DNA from: an uncultured Coriobacteriaceae bacterium
GTDB taxonomy: Bacteria > Actinomycetota > Coriobacteriia > Coriobacteriales > Atopobiaceae
Assembly (NCBI GenBank): GCA_902793195.1
Contig: CADBCS010000016.1
Location: forward strand, 1-64,000
Direction: 5' to 3'
Length of the DNA stretch: 64,000 bases
This document shows, piece by piece, positions 53,920 to 62,444 of this stretch. The notes beneath the pieces are model-generated. The model searched no databases and had not been told where the DNA came from. It was given only the letters and a program-made list of their open reading frames with translations. How positions within the stretch are numbered: the first letter of the stretch is position 1; every line of letters starts with the position of its first letter. Both the position numbers and the translations under genes were made by a program.

Positions 53920-54861
53920 ATGGCGCATACCGCACGCATCCAAGAGATACCGGTCCAGTCCACAGACGGCCACACGAGCCTCCACGTGGTGGTGTGGTGG
54001 CCCGAGCAAGAGGTACGCGGAATCGTGCAGCTCGTGCATGGGATGGCCGAGCACATCATGCGCTACGACCGCTTTGCCCGATTCCTGTGCGAGCGCGGCT
54101 ATGCGGTGGTGGGGCACGATCACGTGGGGCACGGCAAAAGCGTGGAGAGCACCAACGACTGGGGCTGCATGAGCGCCAAGGAGGGCAAGAGCGTCCTCGT
54201 GGGGGACGTGGGACGCGTGAGGCGTGCCATGCTCGAGCACACGGGGGTTCGCCATCCGTACTTCCTGTTTGGCCACTCCATGGGCAGCTTCGTGGCGCGC
54301 TCCTATATCGCGGCCTGCGGCGAGGGCCTCGACGGCGCAATCATCTGCGGCACGGGTCACGTCCAACCTGCGCTGTCCGCGGTCGGCAACCTCGCAGCCC
54401 GCGCGATCGGACGCGTGCGCGGCGAGCGCTATGTGAGCAAGCTGCTCGGTGACATCTCCATAGGGGCCTACTCCAAGGCCATCGACGACCCGCGCACCCC
54501 GCTCGACTGGCTCTCCCACAACGAGCAAAACGTGGACGACTACATTGCCGACCCGCAGTGCGGGTTCCCCTTCTCGGCGGGTGGAAACGCCACGCTCACC
54601 GCGCTCACGCGCGAGGTGTGCACCCCTGCCTGCTGCGCGCGCGTCCCGCACGACCTTCCCCTCCTCTACGTCGCCGGCGACGGCGACCCCGTGGGAGACA
54701 TGGGCGAGGGCGTGCGCACGGCCGCGAAGATGGCCGAGGACGCCGGAAGCACCGACGTGACCTGCACCATATACGAGGGGATGCGCCACGAGATCCTAAA
54801 CGAGACCGACGCCAGGCGCGTCATGGAGGACATTGCGACATGGATGGAGGAACGCGCATGA
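53920..54861 (+). CDS. Monoacylglycerol-lipase-like alpha/beta-hydrolase
   Basis: A 313-aa serine hydrolase of the lysophospholipase/monoglyceride-lipase class. It has VQLVHGMAEHIMRYDRFARFL (oxyanion region), GHDHVGHGKS, the nucleophile elbow FGHSMGSFVAR, the acid in YVAGDGDPVGD, and the His in YEGMRHEILNE. ATG at 53920 with GGGAGGAC. Its stop overlaps the glpK start (ATGA). Cleaving monoacylglycerol would release glycerol for the coupled kinase. Confidence 0.9.
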   Translation: MAHTARIQEIPVQSTDGHTSLHVVVWWPEQEVRGIVQLVHGMAEHIMRYDRFARFLCERGYAVVGHDHVGHGKSVESTNDWGCMSAKEGKSVLVGDVGRVRRAMLEHTGVRHPYFLFGHSMGSFVARSYIAACGEGLDGAIICGTGHVQPALSAVGNLAARAIGRVRGERYVSKLLGDISIGAYSKAIDDPRTPLDWLSHNEQNVDDYIADPQCGFPFSAGGNATLTALTREVCTPACCARVPHDLPLLYVAGDGDPVGDMGEGVRTAAKMAEDAGSTDVTCTIYEGMRHEILNETDARRVMEDIATWMEERA

Positions 54862-56354
54862 GCACCGAGGGCTACGTAATCGCACTTGACCAGGGAACCA
54901 CCTCGTCGAGGGCCGTGTTGGTCGACCACGACGCCCGCATGGTCGACTTCGTGCAACGTCCGTTCACGCAGATCTACCCCCAGCCGGGATGGGTCGAGCA
55001 CAACCCACAGGAGATTCTCTTCTCTCAGCTGGGCTCGCTCACCGAGCTCATCGCGCGACACAACCTCACGTCGGACGACATCGCCGCCATCGGCATCGAC
55101 AACCAACGCGAGACGACCATCGTGTGGGACCCCTCCACCGGCCAGCCCATCGCCAACGCCATCGTATGGCAGTGCCGTCGCACGACGGACCTGGTCAACC
55201 ACCTGTGCTCGGATCCCGCCGTGTCGCAGAGGATCCGCGCCAAGACGGGTCTTCTGCCCGACGCGTACTTCTCGGCGAGCAAGATCGCGTGGCTGCTGCG
55301 CAACACGCCCGGCGCCCGGGATCGCGCCGAGGCCGGTGAGCTGCTGTTTGGCACGGTGGACGCGTACCTGGTGTGGGTGCTCACCGGCGGCCTGGTGCAC
55401 GCCACCGACCCCACCAACGCCAGCCGCACCATGCTCTACAACATCCACGAGGGACGCTGGGACGAGGAGCTCCTGGATCTGTTTGGCATACCCGCATCGA
55501 TGATGCCCGAGGTCCGTCCCTCCTCCGGGGACTTTGGCCAGACGAGCTATCCGGGCATTCCTGCGGGCATTCCCATCGCTGGCGTCGCCGGGGACCAGCA
55601 GGCGTCGCTGTTCGGTCAGTGCTGCTTTGCACCCGGCCAGGCGAAGAACACCTACGGCACGGGGTGCTTCCTGCTCATGCACACGGGCACCACGGCGGTC
55701 GACTCCACCAATCAGCTGGTGACCACCATCGCCGCCAGCGCACCCGGACAGACCCAGACCGAGTATGCCCTGGAGGGATCCGTGTTCGTGGGTGGCGCCG
55801 TGATGCAGTGGATGCGCGACGAGCTGGGCCTCATCCGCACCGCAGCCGAGAGCGAGTCGCTGGCGCGCGAAGTGCCCGACACCGGGGGCGTCTACGTGGT
55901 GCCCGCCTTTACGGGACTGGGCGCCCCCTGGTGGAACGCCGAGGCGCGCGGTACGATCTGCGGCATAACGCGCGGGACCAACCGCAGCCACCTGGTGCGC
56001 GCTGGCCTGGAGTCCATCGCGTACCAGGTGGGCGACCTGGTTCATGCCATGGAGGCAGATGCCGGAAGGAAAATCGACGTGCTCAACGTGGACGGTGGCG
56101 CCTCGGCAAACGGCATGCTCATGCAGTTCCAGGCCGACATCCTGGACCGCACCCTGCATCGGCCGCAAAACGTCGAGACCACGGCACTTGGGGCCGCATA
56201 CCTCGCCGGTCTCGCCCAGGGCTTTTGGTCGGGAACCGACGAGCTGAGCGCCATGCGCTCCTCCGACGACGTGTTTGAGCCGCAGATGAGCCGCGACCAT
56301 GCATCCAAATTGCTAGCCGGTTGGTCTGCGGCGGTGCGACGCACCATGGCGTGA
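54858..56354 (+). CDS. glpK: Glycerol kinase
   Basis: A 498-aa kinase making glycerol-3-phosphate. The FGGY-family motifs are complete: YVIALDQGTTSSRAVL, GWVEHNPQEIL, IGIDNQRETTIVWD, the glycerol-site AGVAGDQQASLFGQ, KNTYGTGCFLLMHTG and YVVPAFTGLGAPWW. GITRGTNRSHLVRAGLESIAYQ and a VDGGASANGMLMQFQADIL loop follow. Length is the family norm. Translationally coupled to the upstream lipase. Confidence 0.97.
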   Translation: MSTEGYVIALDQGTTSSRAVLVDHDARMVDFVQRPFTQIYPQPGWVEHNPQEILFSQLGSLTELIARHNLTSDDIAAIGIDNQRETTIVWDPSTGQPIANAIVWQCRRTTDLVNHLCSDPAVSQRIRAKTGLLPDAYFSASKIAWLLRNTPGARDRAEAGELLFGTVDAYLVWVLTGGLVHATDPTNASRTMLYNIHEGRWDEELLDLFGIPASMMPEVRPSSGDFGQTSYPGIPAGIPIAGVAGDQQASLFGQCCFAPGQAKNTYGTGCFLLMHTGTTAVDSTNQLVTTIAASAPGQTQTEYALEGSVFVGGAVMQWMRDELGLIRTAAESESLAREVPDTGGVYVVPAFTGLGAPWWNAEARGTICGITRGTNRSHLVRAGLESIAYQVGDLVHAMEADAGRKIDVLNVDGGASANGMLMQFQADILDRTLHRPQNVETTALGAAYLAGLAQGFWSGTDELSAMRSSDDVFEPQMSRDHASKLLAGWSAAVRRTMA

Positions 56355-56417
56355 GTGGCGCAGGGAAAAAGAGGTTGACCGACAGGCAAAAGATGGCAAT
56401 GGACGAGTGCGGAAGAA

Positions 56418-56458
56418 TGCCCGTGTGCAGTTCTCGCGAAGCGAGCTGTACACGGGCA
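56418..56458. terminator. Long hairpin between glpK and a small minus-strand gene
   Basis: TGCCCGTGTGCAG...CTCGC pairs with GCGAG...CTGTACACGGGCA around GAA, with one mismatch and a small bulge. It is followed by CCTTCTGTG. It probably ends both convergent genes. Confidence 0.65.
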
Positions 56459-56503
56459 CCTTCTGTGTTGGTCCTTTGGTTGGTGTGTTTTTGGACCCAG
56501 CGT

Positions 56504-56803
56504 CTAGCGCCTGCCTCCCATGAGACCGCCCATCAGGCCCTGTATGTCCTTCATGTCGAAGCCGTCAGAGAGGTCTACGCCCTTGAGGGCGGACTCGGCG
56601 TCGATGTTGCCCAAAACGGAGCCGAGCGCTCCCACCACGCCCGAGATCTGGTCGGCCGGCACAGAGATTCCGGCACCGCTGAGCGCATTGCCAATGCCCT
56701 TGTTGTCCGTCGGGTTCATGCCCTGGAGCTGGTTGATGAGGTCGGGGTTCGCGGCGATCTGCGAGACCACCCCCTGAAGATCGAATCCACCGAGGCCTGC
56801 CAT
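56504..56803 (-). CDS. Small Gly-rich protein, uncharacterised
   Basis: A 99-aa protein of low complexity: GLGGFDLQGVVSQIAANPD, LINQLQGMNP, then GISVPADQISGVVGALGSVLGN and GLMGGLMGGRR at the end. It has no signal or clear transmembrane helix, and a strong AAGGAG site, which argues that it is real. The N-terminal part resembles small helix-loop modules that act as partners or inhibitors, but I cannot assign it. Confidence 0.6.
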   Translation of the reverse strand: MAGLGGFDLQGVVSQIAANPDLINQLQGMNPTDNKGIGNALSGAGISVPADQISGVVGALGSVLGNIDAESALKGVDLSDGFDMKDIQGLMGGLMGGRR

Positions 56804-56886
56804 GTGCGTCTCCTTCCCGCGAGCGTGCGCGTTGCTTTACTATGGACGCCAACCATTATGGCCAAATTGGCACGAAGGAGCAAAGG

Positions 56887-57327
56887 ATGCCCGATCGCAC
56901 ATACAAGTCCAAGCAGATGATCGTGATACGCCGCGACCTGCGCATGCGCAAGGGAAAGATCGCCGCCCAGGCAGGGCACGCCTGCGTGGAGGCCACGCTC
57001 ATGGCGCTGGCACGCGAGGGACGGCTCGACCAGGTCGTGCTCAACCCCAGCCAGACCTGGGTGTATCTGGACGACGCGGGAACGATGTCGACACCGCTCT
57101 CACGCTGGTTCGACGCGGGCGTGGCAAAGGTGTGCGTGTACGTGGACGGCGAGGAGGCGTTGCTCGACCTGGCCGCCCGCGGCCGCGAGGCGGGCTTCTT
57201 GGTCGCACTCGTGCGCGACGCCGGTTTCACCGAGTTCCACGGGGAGCCAACCTACACCTGCCTCGCATTCGAGCCTCTCTCGCCCGAGCAGATTGACCCG
57301 ATCACCGGAGACCTCCCCCTCTATTAG
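56887..57327 (+). CDS. Peptidyl-tRNA hydrolase, Pth2-type
   Basis: A 146-aa protein of the archaeal/eukaryotic-type Pth2 family, which releases peptides from tRNA. Its core: YKSKQMIVIRRDLRMRKGKIAAQAGHACVEATL (Pth2 K-x-x-Q-C/A-x-H segment), then KVCVYVDGEEALLDLA, LVRDAGFTEF and EPTYTCLAFEPLSPEQIDPITGDLPLY. It is usually an extra enzyme beside bacterial Pth. ATG at 56887 with GAAGGAG. Its stop overlaps the convergent HD gene by 4 bp. Confidence 0.9.
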   Translation: MPDRTYKSKQMIVIRRDLRMRKGKIAAQAGHACVEATLMALAREGRLDQVVLNPSQTWVYLDDAGTMSTPLSRWFDAGVAKVCVYVDGEEALLDLAARGREAGFLVALVRDAGFTEFHGEPTYTCLAFEPLSPEQIDPITGDLPLY

Positions 57328-57932
57328 TCCGCGCGCAGGTTTCCCGCATCAACATTGGCGTCCAGTCTCTCGTCGATGTAGTCGGCGAGCACCTGCGACC
57401 CCATCCGCGTGATTGCGTTACGCGATGCGGGGGCGCTGCGCGCGACGTCGTGGGAGCGCCAGCCCCACCCGTCGTTCGCGTCGTTGAGCATCATGGGCTG
57501 CACGTTGTCCATGGCATGGGCGAAGCGCGCCTCGGGGGTGTCGTTGCGCTCGAACTCCTCCCAGATGCCACGCAGCTCCTCCGCCTGGTCGTCGGGAAGC
57601 AGCGAGAACAGCCTGTCGGCGGCGGCTCCCTCGCGCGCCTCGACCTCTCTGGCGTCGGCATCGGCGTAGGCATACGTGTCGCCCGCATAGATCTCCACGA
57701 GGTCGTGCGTGAGCGTCATTATCATGGTGCGCGCCACGTCTATCTCCTCGTTGGCATACTCCCGCAGAAGGTATGCCATCACGGTCATGTGCCAGGCATG
57801 CTCGGCGTCGTTCTCGCGTCTCCCCATGTTCGAGAGACGCGTCTGGCGCAGCACCAGCTTCTCCTTGTCGATCTCCAGCGAGAACGCCAGCTGGCGGGCA
57901 AGCCGCTCCCGGTCAATGCGCTCTTGTTCCAT
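57324..57932 (-). CDS. HD-domain phosphohydrolase (YfbR/HDDC2-like)
   Basis: A 202-aa HD-domain protein. Metal ligands are in ENDAEHAWHMT, TLTHDLVEIYAGDT (His-Asp doublet) and FAHAMDNVQP. The pattern fits 5'-deoxyribonucleotidase-like HD hydrolases. ATG at 57932, 3 bp after the stop of the upstream peptidase gene, so the two are in one operon. Substrate inferred to be a nucleoside monophosphate. Confidence 0.87.
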   Translation of the reverse strand: MEQERIDRERLARQLAFSLEIDKEKLVLRQTRLSNMGRRENDAEHAWHMTVMAYLLREYANEEIDVARTMIMTLTHDLVEIYAGDTYAYADADAREVEAREGAAADRLFSLLPDDQAEELRGIWEEFERNDTPEARFAHAMDNVQPMMLNDANDGWGWRSHDVARSAPASRNAITRMGSQVLADYIDERLDANVDAGNLRAD

Positions 57933-57935
57933 GTG

Positions 57936-58643
57936 TCAGTCCCCCTTGCACGCGTCCACAAAACGCTGCACGATGAGCCGCTGTCGGTCGTCGACGTCCC
58001 AGATCCACTCGGGATGCCACTGCACCGCCCACACGAAGCGCTTGTCGGGCATCCACGTGCCCTCGATGATGCCGTCCAGCGACCGCGCCATGGGAACGAG
58101 GGTGGGTGCGAGGCGGCGCACCGCCTGGTGGTGGATGCTGTTTACGGGGAGCTCGCTCACGCCCAGCAGCGCCTCCAGCGGCTCCCCCGGCACGAGGGTC
58201 ACCTTGTGGCACGGCGACTCGTAGGGGGGCTCCATGGCATGGTTGATGGAATCGGGGAGCTGCGTGCGAAGGTCCTGGTACAGCGTGCCCCCAAGGTACA
58301 CGTTGAGCATCTGCGAGCCCCTGCACACCCCCAGCATGGGCATGTTCTCGTAGAGGGCCTTGTCGAGCAGGCGGAACTCGAGCTCGTCGCGGTTCGGCTG
58401 CGTGGGGCCGCATTCCGGGATGGGCTTTTGCCCATACATGTGCGGCTGGATGTCGGCACCGCCAGTGAGCAGCAGCCCATCGCAGATCGAGAGGATCTGC
58501 TCCACGTCCACGGCGTCGGACTGGAACGGCAGAACGAGCGGAATCGCACCGCAGGCATAGAGCACGTCAAGGTAGCCAGGTCGCATCCACAGGCCGCGCT
58601 TCTCCTCGTCGTACAGCGGCGACAGGCCAACTATGGGCTTCAT
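57936..58643 (-). CDS. Gamma-glutamyl-gamma-aminobutyrate hydrolase family protein (peptidase C26)
   Basis: A 235-aa class-I glutamine-amidotransferase-like hydrolase, PuuD-type. It has the catalytic Cys in MLGVCRGSQMLNVYLGG, the GLLLTGGADIQPHMYG segment, NSIHHQAVRRL, and the His/Glu pair in VQWHPEW. Such enzymes cleave gamma-glutamyl bonds. ATG at 58643 with GGGAGGA; the GTG six bases upstream is too close to that site. Upstream of the HD gene in a two-gene operon. Confidence 0.9.
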   Translation of the reverse strand: MKPIVGLSPLYDEEKRGLWMRPGYLDVLYACGAIPLVLPFQSDAVDVEQILSICDGLLLTGGADIQPHMYGQKPIPECGPTQPNRDELEFRLLDKALYENMPMLGVCRGSQMLNVYLGGTLYQDLRTQLPDSINHAMEPPYESPCHKVTLVPGEPLEALLGVSELPVNSIHHQAVRRLAPTLVPMARSLDGIIEGTWMPDKRFVWAVQWHPEWIWDVDDRQRLIVQRFVDACKGD

Positions 58644-58666
58644 TAACACTCCTCCCGCACGGTTTT

Positions 58667-58693
58667 GAGAAAAGGGGCCAAACCCCTTTTCTC
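58667..58693. terminator. GAGAAAAGGGG/CCCCTTTTCTC hairpin downstream of corA
   Basis: An 11-bp perfect stem with a CCAAA loop, 7 bp past the corA stop. Nearly identical to 13953-13983 (same arms, complementary loop). Flanked by TTTT on the plus side. Confidence 0.6.
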
Positions 58694-58700
58694 GGTTTCG

Positions 58701-59690
58701 TCACTTGACGAAGCGGCTTCTCGTGAGCAGCACCGTGGCGCCGATGGTGGCCGTTACCGAGAGCGCGAAGGCGAATCCCCAGGTCTGGTCGAGAGGCAGC
58801 GGCGTGTTCATGCCATAGAAGCCGTACACCATGTTTGGAATCGACAGAACCAGCGTGAGGATGGCCAGCGTGCGCATGGTGATGTTCATGTTGTTGTTGA
58901 TGATGTTGCCAAAGGCGTCCATAGTGCCGTTGAGCACGTTCGAGTAGATGGAGCACATCTCGATTGCCTGGCTCATCTCGATGGAGACGTCGTCGAGCAG
59001 CTCGCGGTCCTCCTCGTATAGCTTGAGGATGCGCCCGTAGCCGATCTTGTTGAGCGTGGCCTCAGTCGACTTGAGGGAGGTCGAGAAGTACACGAGCGAC
59101 TTCTCGAAGCCCAGCATCTTTATGAGCTCGTCGTTGCGCATGGTGAGGCGCAGCACGCGCTCGTTCTCGCGGAACTGGCGGTTGATCGAGCGCAGGCACA
59201 CTAGGTAACGCTGCGAGATGTGCAGAAGCATCTGCAGCAGCAGCCGCGTGCGCATGGTCGTGTTGAGGTTGCGCACCTTGCCCTGCGCGAAGGCGTTTAC
59301 CGTCTCGGACTCCTTGAGGCTCACGGTCACGAGCACGTTGGGCTCGGGAAGGAATATGAGCGAGAGCGGGTGCGTGTCGTACTGCACGATGGAGTCGTCC
59401 ACCGCATCGCGGTCGCTCTCCACGAACGGACAGTCCACGATCACGAGCACCTGGCCGGTCTCGTCGTCGTAGTCGATGTGCGAGGTCTCCTCGTCGTCAA
59501 GCGACGCCCGCACGAACTCCGGCTCGATGCCCATCTCGCTTTGGAGCCACCTGCGATCCTCGGCGTCGGGGGCGACGACGCTCACCCAACAACCGGGCTC
59601 GGGCGCGTCAATCTGATGCGTAACCAGGCGCTGGGTGTGGCCCCCGGGAGACTCTGTCTCGATAATCGTCGTCTTGTAGCATTCGATCAC
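58701..59690 (-). CDS. CorA-like magnesium transporter
   Basis: A 329-aa divalent-cation channel. The N-terminal ~230 residues are cytoplasmic, with long helices (MRNDELIKMLGFEKSLVYF). Two C-terminal transmembrane segments flank the signature YGMN (VYGFYGMNTPLPL), which defines CorA Mg2+ channels. The GTG at 59690 (MIECYKTT) lies eight bases from GGGAGGC; a TTG at 59723 is a poorer alternative. A single-gene unit ended by the 58667 hairpin. Confidence 0.92.
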   Translation of the reverse strand: MIECYKTTIIETESPGGHTQRLVTHQIDAPEPGCWVSVVAPDAEDRRWLQSEMGIEPEFVRASLDDEETSHIDYDDETGQVLVIVDCPFVESDRDAVDDSIVQYDTHPLSLIFLPEPNVLVTVSLKESETVNAFAQGKVRNLNTTMRTRLLLQMLLHISQRYLVCLRSINRQFRENERVLRLTMRNDELIKMLGFEKSLVYFSTSLKSTEATLNKIGYGRILKLYEEDRELLDDVSIEMSQAIEMCSIYSNVLNGTMDAFGNIINNNMNITMRTLAILTLVLSIPNMVYGFYGMNTPLPLDQTWGFAFALSVTATIGATVLLTRSRFVK

Positions 59691-59906
59691 AACAGCCGCC
59701 TCCCTCTCCCATGTTGACCACAACCCTTCCTGTCCTCAGTCCAAGTATTCAGCTATGCCATTCTAGCCCTTTTTCCCTCGCGGGGCCACTGGGCCGATGG
59801 CTACTACACATTGGCGGGCCGTGGGCCCGGACAGTCACGGACGTCCCGCGTTTTTCGCAATCCGTGTGCCCTCGGCTCCTAACCCCTCCTTAGACATCGT
59901 GTGGGG

Positions 59907-59912
59907 TAGAAT
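59907..59912 (+). promoter_or_regulatory. Putative -10 of the esterase gene (GGGGTAGAATAGC)
   Basis: TAGAAT within GGGGTAGAATAGC, matching the mrp promoter near 15050. No convincing -35 exists. Confidence 0.35.
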
Positions 59913-59950
59913 AGCAAGACGAGGTCAATTCGACACGCAAGGAGCGCGAA

Positions 59951-60964
59951 ATGAGTGGCTTGGGGATCTTGAGCAAGCATAAGGCACTGTCGATCGTCGG
60001 CGGCACCATAGCGGCGCCCATCGTGGCATGGGTGGGCTTCTCGGCCATCTCGCACGGGCTGTTCCACAGGTCCAACATGAGCACGTTCTCGGAGGCATAC
60101 TTCAGGCTCTCGGGCAGCAGGAAGAAGCTCGCAGACCCCCTCGCCTTCGACAACTACCTCCTCGAGCAGGCCCAGGCCAACGAGCAGTCCGTCTCCATCC
60201 CCGAACTGCTCACCTTCAAGACGTCCGTCGAGAGCATCGACGTCGAGGGAACCGAGACCTTCCTGCTCAACCGTCGCGACCGCAACGACCGAGCGGTCAT
60301 CTACGTGCATGGGGGCAACTTCCTGCATCGTCCGACCCTCTATGAGTGGAAGTTTGCCGACACCATAGCGCGCAAGACCCGCGCCGAGGTGTTCATGCCC
60401 ATGTATCCCCTCGCCCCCGTGCATTCCCATGCGGATGCCCACGCCTCAATGGAGGCCATCTACCGCCGAGTCGTCTCGGAGTACGGCGCGCGCAACGTGA
60501 CCCTCATGGGCGTTGGCTCGGGCGGCGGACTGGCCGTGAGCTTCGCCCAGCGCATCGGCGAGCTGGGCATGGAGCAGCCGTCGCACCTCATCCTCATCTC
60601 CCCCTGGGTCGACATTACGCTGGGCAATCCGCTCGTCGACGAGTACGAGGCCAACGACCCGCTGCTCGCCGCATATGGCATGCGCAAGACGGGCGTGCTC
60701 TGGTCGCGCGGCATCGAGGACGTCGACCCCATGGTGAGCCCCATCAACGGGGAGGTGCGCAACCTGCGCAACGTCATGGTGTTCGCGGGCACGAGGGAGC
60801 TGCTCTATCCGGACGCCAAGCTGCTCTACGACCGCATTGCCGCCACGGGAATCCATGCGGAGCTTCATGAGGGCAGGGGCCTCAACCACAACTTTCCGCT
60901 CTACCCGACCCCCGAGGCGACGCGCGCGATCGAGGCGATCGTGTCGGCCGTGACCGAGGACTAG
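59951..60964 (+). CDS. Membrane-associated alpha/beta-hydrolase (HSL/BD-FAE-like esterase)
   Basis: A 337-aa hydrolase. Residues 12-35 are a hydrophobic anchor or signal (SIVGGTIAAPIVAWVGFSAI). The core has YVHGGNFLHR (oxyanion HGG), PMYPLAP, the nucleophile MGVGSGGGLAVSFAQR, the acid in VFAGTRELLYPD and the His in GLNHNFPLYP. Substrate unknown. ATG after AAGGAGCGCG. Its stop overlaps the convergent gene at 60961. Confidence 0.88.
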   Translation: MSGLGILSKHKALSIVGGTIAAPIVAWVGFSAISHGLFHRSNMSTFSEAYFRLSGSRKKLADPLAFDNYLLEQAQANEQSVSIPELLTFKTSVESIDVEGTETFLLNRRDRNDRAVIYVHGGNFLHRPTLYEWKFADTIARKTRAEVFMPMYPLAPVHSHADAHASMEAIYRRVVSEYGARNVTLMGVGSGGGLAVSFAQRIGELGMEQPSHLILISPWVDITLGNPLVDEYEANDPLLAAYGMRKTGVLWSRGIEDVDPMVSPINGEVRNLRNVMVFAGTRELLYPDAKLLYDRIAATGIHAELHEGRGLNHNFPLYPTPEATRAIEAIVSAVTED

Positions 60965-61707
60965 CGGTAGTACTTGGTCTGCTCCACGAGCTTGCTCACC
61001 TCTTCCACGATGCTCTCCCCCTCGTCGTAGGTGTCGGAGGACGAGAGCTTGGAGAGCTCCGCAGAGAGCCTGCCCAGCTCGAGCAGCAGGCGCTGGTTGG
61101 TGGAGCGGATGCCGTCCATCTCCTTCTTCGTGTCATCGAGCAGCCGCCAGCGTTGCAGCTTTGCGGCGTCCTGCGTCCCATGCGTCTGGAACCCGCCCGT
61201 CCTGTAGAACTCCTCCATGCGGCTGTAGTCGTTCGTGTCGAAGGTCTGGACGCGATTCGCCAGCGTGGCGCAGTTGCGATACACCGCGTCGAGCGCGCTG
61301 TTGGCGGTGGCCGTGAACTTCTCCCAGCTTATGGTCTCCCGCTCGAACTCACCGTCGATCTCGGCGTAGAGGCTGCTCTTGCGCCTGTCCGCCAGGTCGA
61401 GCGTGTCGATGACGTCCTGTGCGTAGCTTCCCACCACGGAGTCCTGCACGTACTCGCACATCACCTCGGCGATTCGGCTCGGGGTGGTCCCCGCATCCAC
61501 GTCCATGTGCCGATACGCCTCGTGCGTGGCGCGTCTGGTGGGAACGGGCTGCTCCAGTCTCCCCTTTTGGGGAGCATCTCCCATGAGCTTGCGCTTGACG
61601 ACGCCAAACGCCTTGACGGCCGCCCACACGGCCAGGGCCGTTACGCCCAGGCCCAAGAGGACTGCGACAAAAAGGACCGTAAGGACAATGTTGATGGCGA
61701 GACCCAT
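60961..61707 (-). CDS. Membrane-anchored coiled-coil protein, XpaC-like
   Basis: A 248-aa protein. One N-terminal transmembrane helix (about residues 5-28) is followed by a soluble, mostly helical region of ~200 residues with heptad-like stretches (LLLELGRLSAELSKLSS). It resembles the 5-bromo-4-chloroindolyl phosphate hydrolysis (XpaC) family in layout; TelA-type partners are not present nearby. ATG 61707 given; a TTG at 61716 has the better AAGGCGG site and may be the true start. Function unknown. Confidence 0.65.
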   Translation of the reverse strand: MGLAINIVLTVLFVAVLLGLGVTALAVWAAVKAFGVVKRKLMGDAPQKGRLEQPVPTRRATHEAYRHMDVDAGTTPSRIAEVMCEYVQDSVVGSYAQDVIDTLDLADRRKSSLYAEIDGEFERETISWEKFTATANSALDAVYRNCATLANRVQTFDTNDYSRMEEFYRTGGFQTHGTQDAAKLQRWRLLDDTKKEMDGIRSTNQRLLLELGRLSAELSKLSSSDTYDEGESIVEEVSKLVEQTKYYR

Positions 61708-61933
61708 TCCAACCAAACCGCCTTGCCTCGGGCACCGGATTCACGGACCGTTCCAAGAACGCCGCCACTACACCTTATACCCATTTCGACAGGCACAAGA
61801 CCATGTCGGCCAAAAAGGCAATGCTATCATGTGATTCGTCACAGTATTGGCAACGCTAGACCCCAACGACGCGAGATGCCGCGCCGCCGTGGTCGCAGCC
61901 ACGCGACACCGTGCATGGGGAGAGGAGCCGCTC

Positions 61934-62227
61934 ATGGCAAGCCACAAGCGGTCGGCCCGACAACGGCAGCAGGCCGCCTTCGCGGCACAGGCAAACGACA
62001 TGGACGACATCTTCGCGCGCGAGGACCGTCGCCGGCAGCGGCTCGACGAGCGCAAGGACGCCGTGCGCCGCCGCAAGGCCTGCTCGTCCAAGAACCGCTA
62101 CGCTTCCCAGGCCGAGGCCAAGGCGGCAATCGCCGACTGCGAGGCGCATGGCACGCGCGGCCTCAGCTGCTACCGATGCACTTACTGCAACGGGTGGCAC
62201 CTCACCTCACACCCATGGCGGGACTAG
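61934..62227 (+). CDS. Small zinc-ribbon-like basic protein
   Basis: A 97-aa highly basic protein. Residues 1-60 are Arg/Gln/Ala-rich (SHKRSARQRQQAAFAAQ, EDRRRQRLDERK). The C-terminus has CSSKNRYASQAEAKAAIADC followed by CYRCTYCNGWHLTSH, a probable Cys/His zinc site. Proteins of this shape are widespread in actinobacteria without known function. ATG with GAGAGGAG; the longer open frame from 61847 lacks a site. Confidence 0.7.
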   Translation: MASHKRSARQRQQAAFAAQANDMDDIFAREDRRRQRLDERKDAVRRRKACSSKNRYASQAEAKAAIADCEAHGTRGLSCYRCTYCNGWHLTSHPWRD

Positions 62228-62444
62228 CGCAGCGTTCAAAGCATCGCCATGAGCAGTGGTCGGGCTGCCGTTAGGGGTCATGCCATACGCATTCTTAATT
62301 AATAATACGGCAGCACATCAGCCCAAGCGCCCATACCACTGGTAGCGTGTTAGCGACGCTTCCCCCCACTTCTCATCCCACAGGCCAAGCCCACATGTTA
62401 GAGTTAATGCATTATTGGGTTTGGTTACTCGAAAGAACGTGCTC
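62228..62444 (+). other. AT-rich leader region of the GGDEF gene
   Basis: 217 bp including TTCTTAATTAATAATACGG (62291-62309), unusually AT-rich for this window. No clear -35/-10 pair or gene. It probably holds the promoter of the GGDEF gene. Confidence 0.5.
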
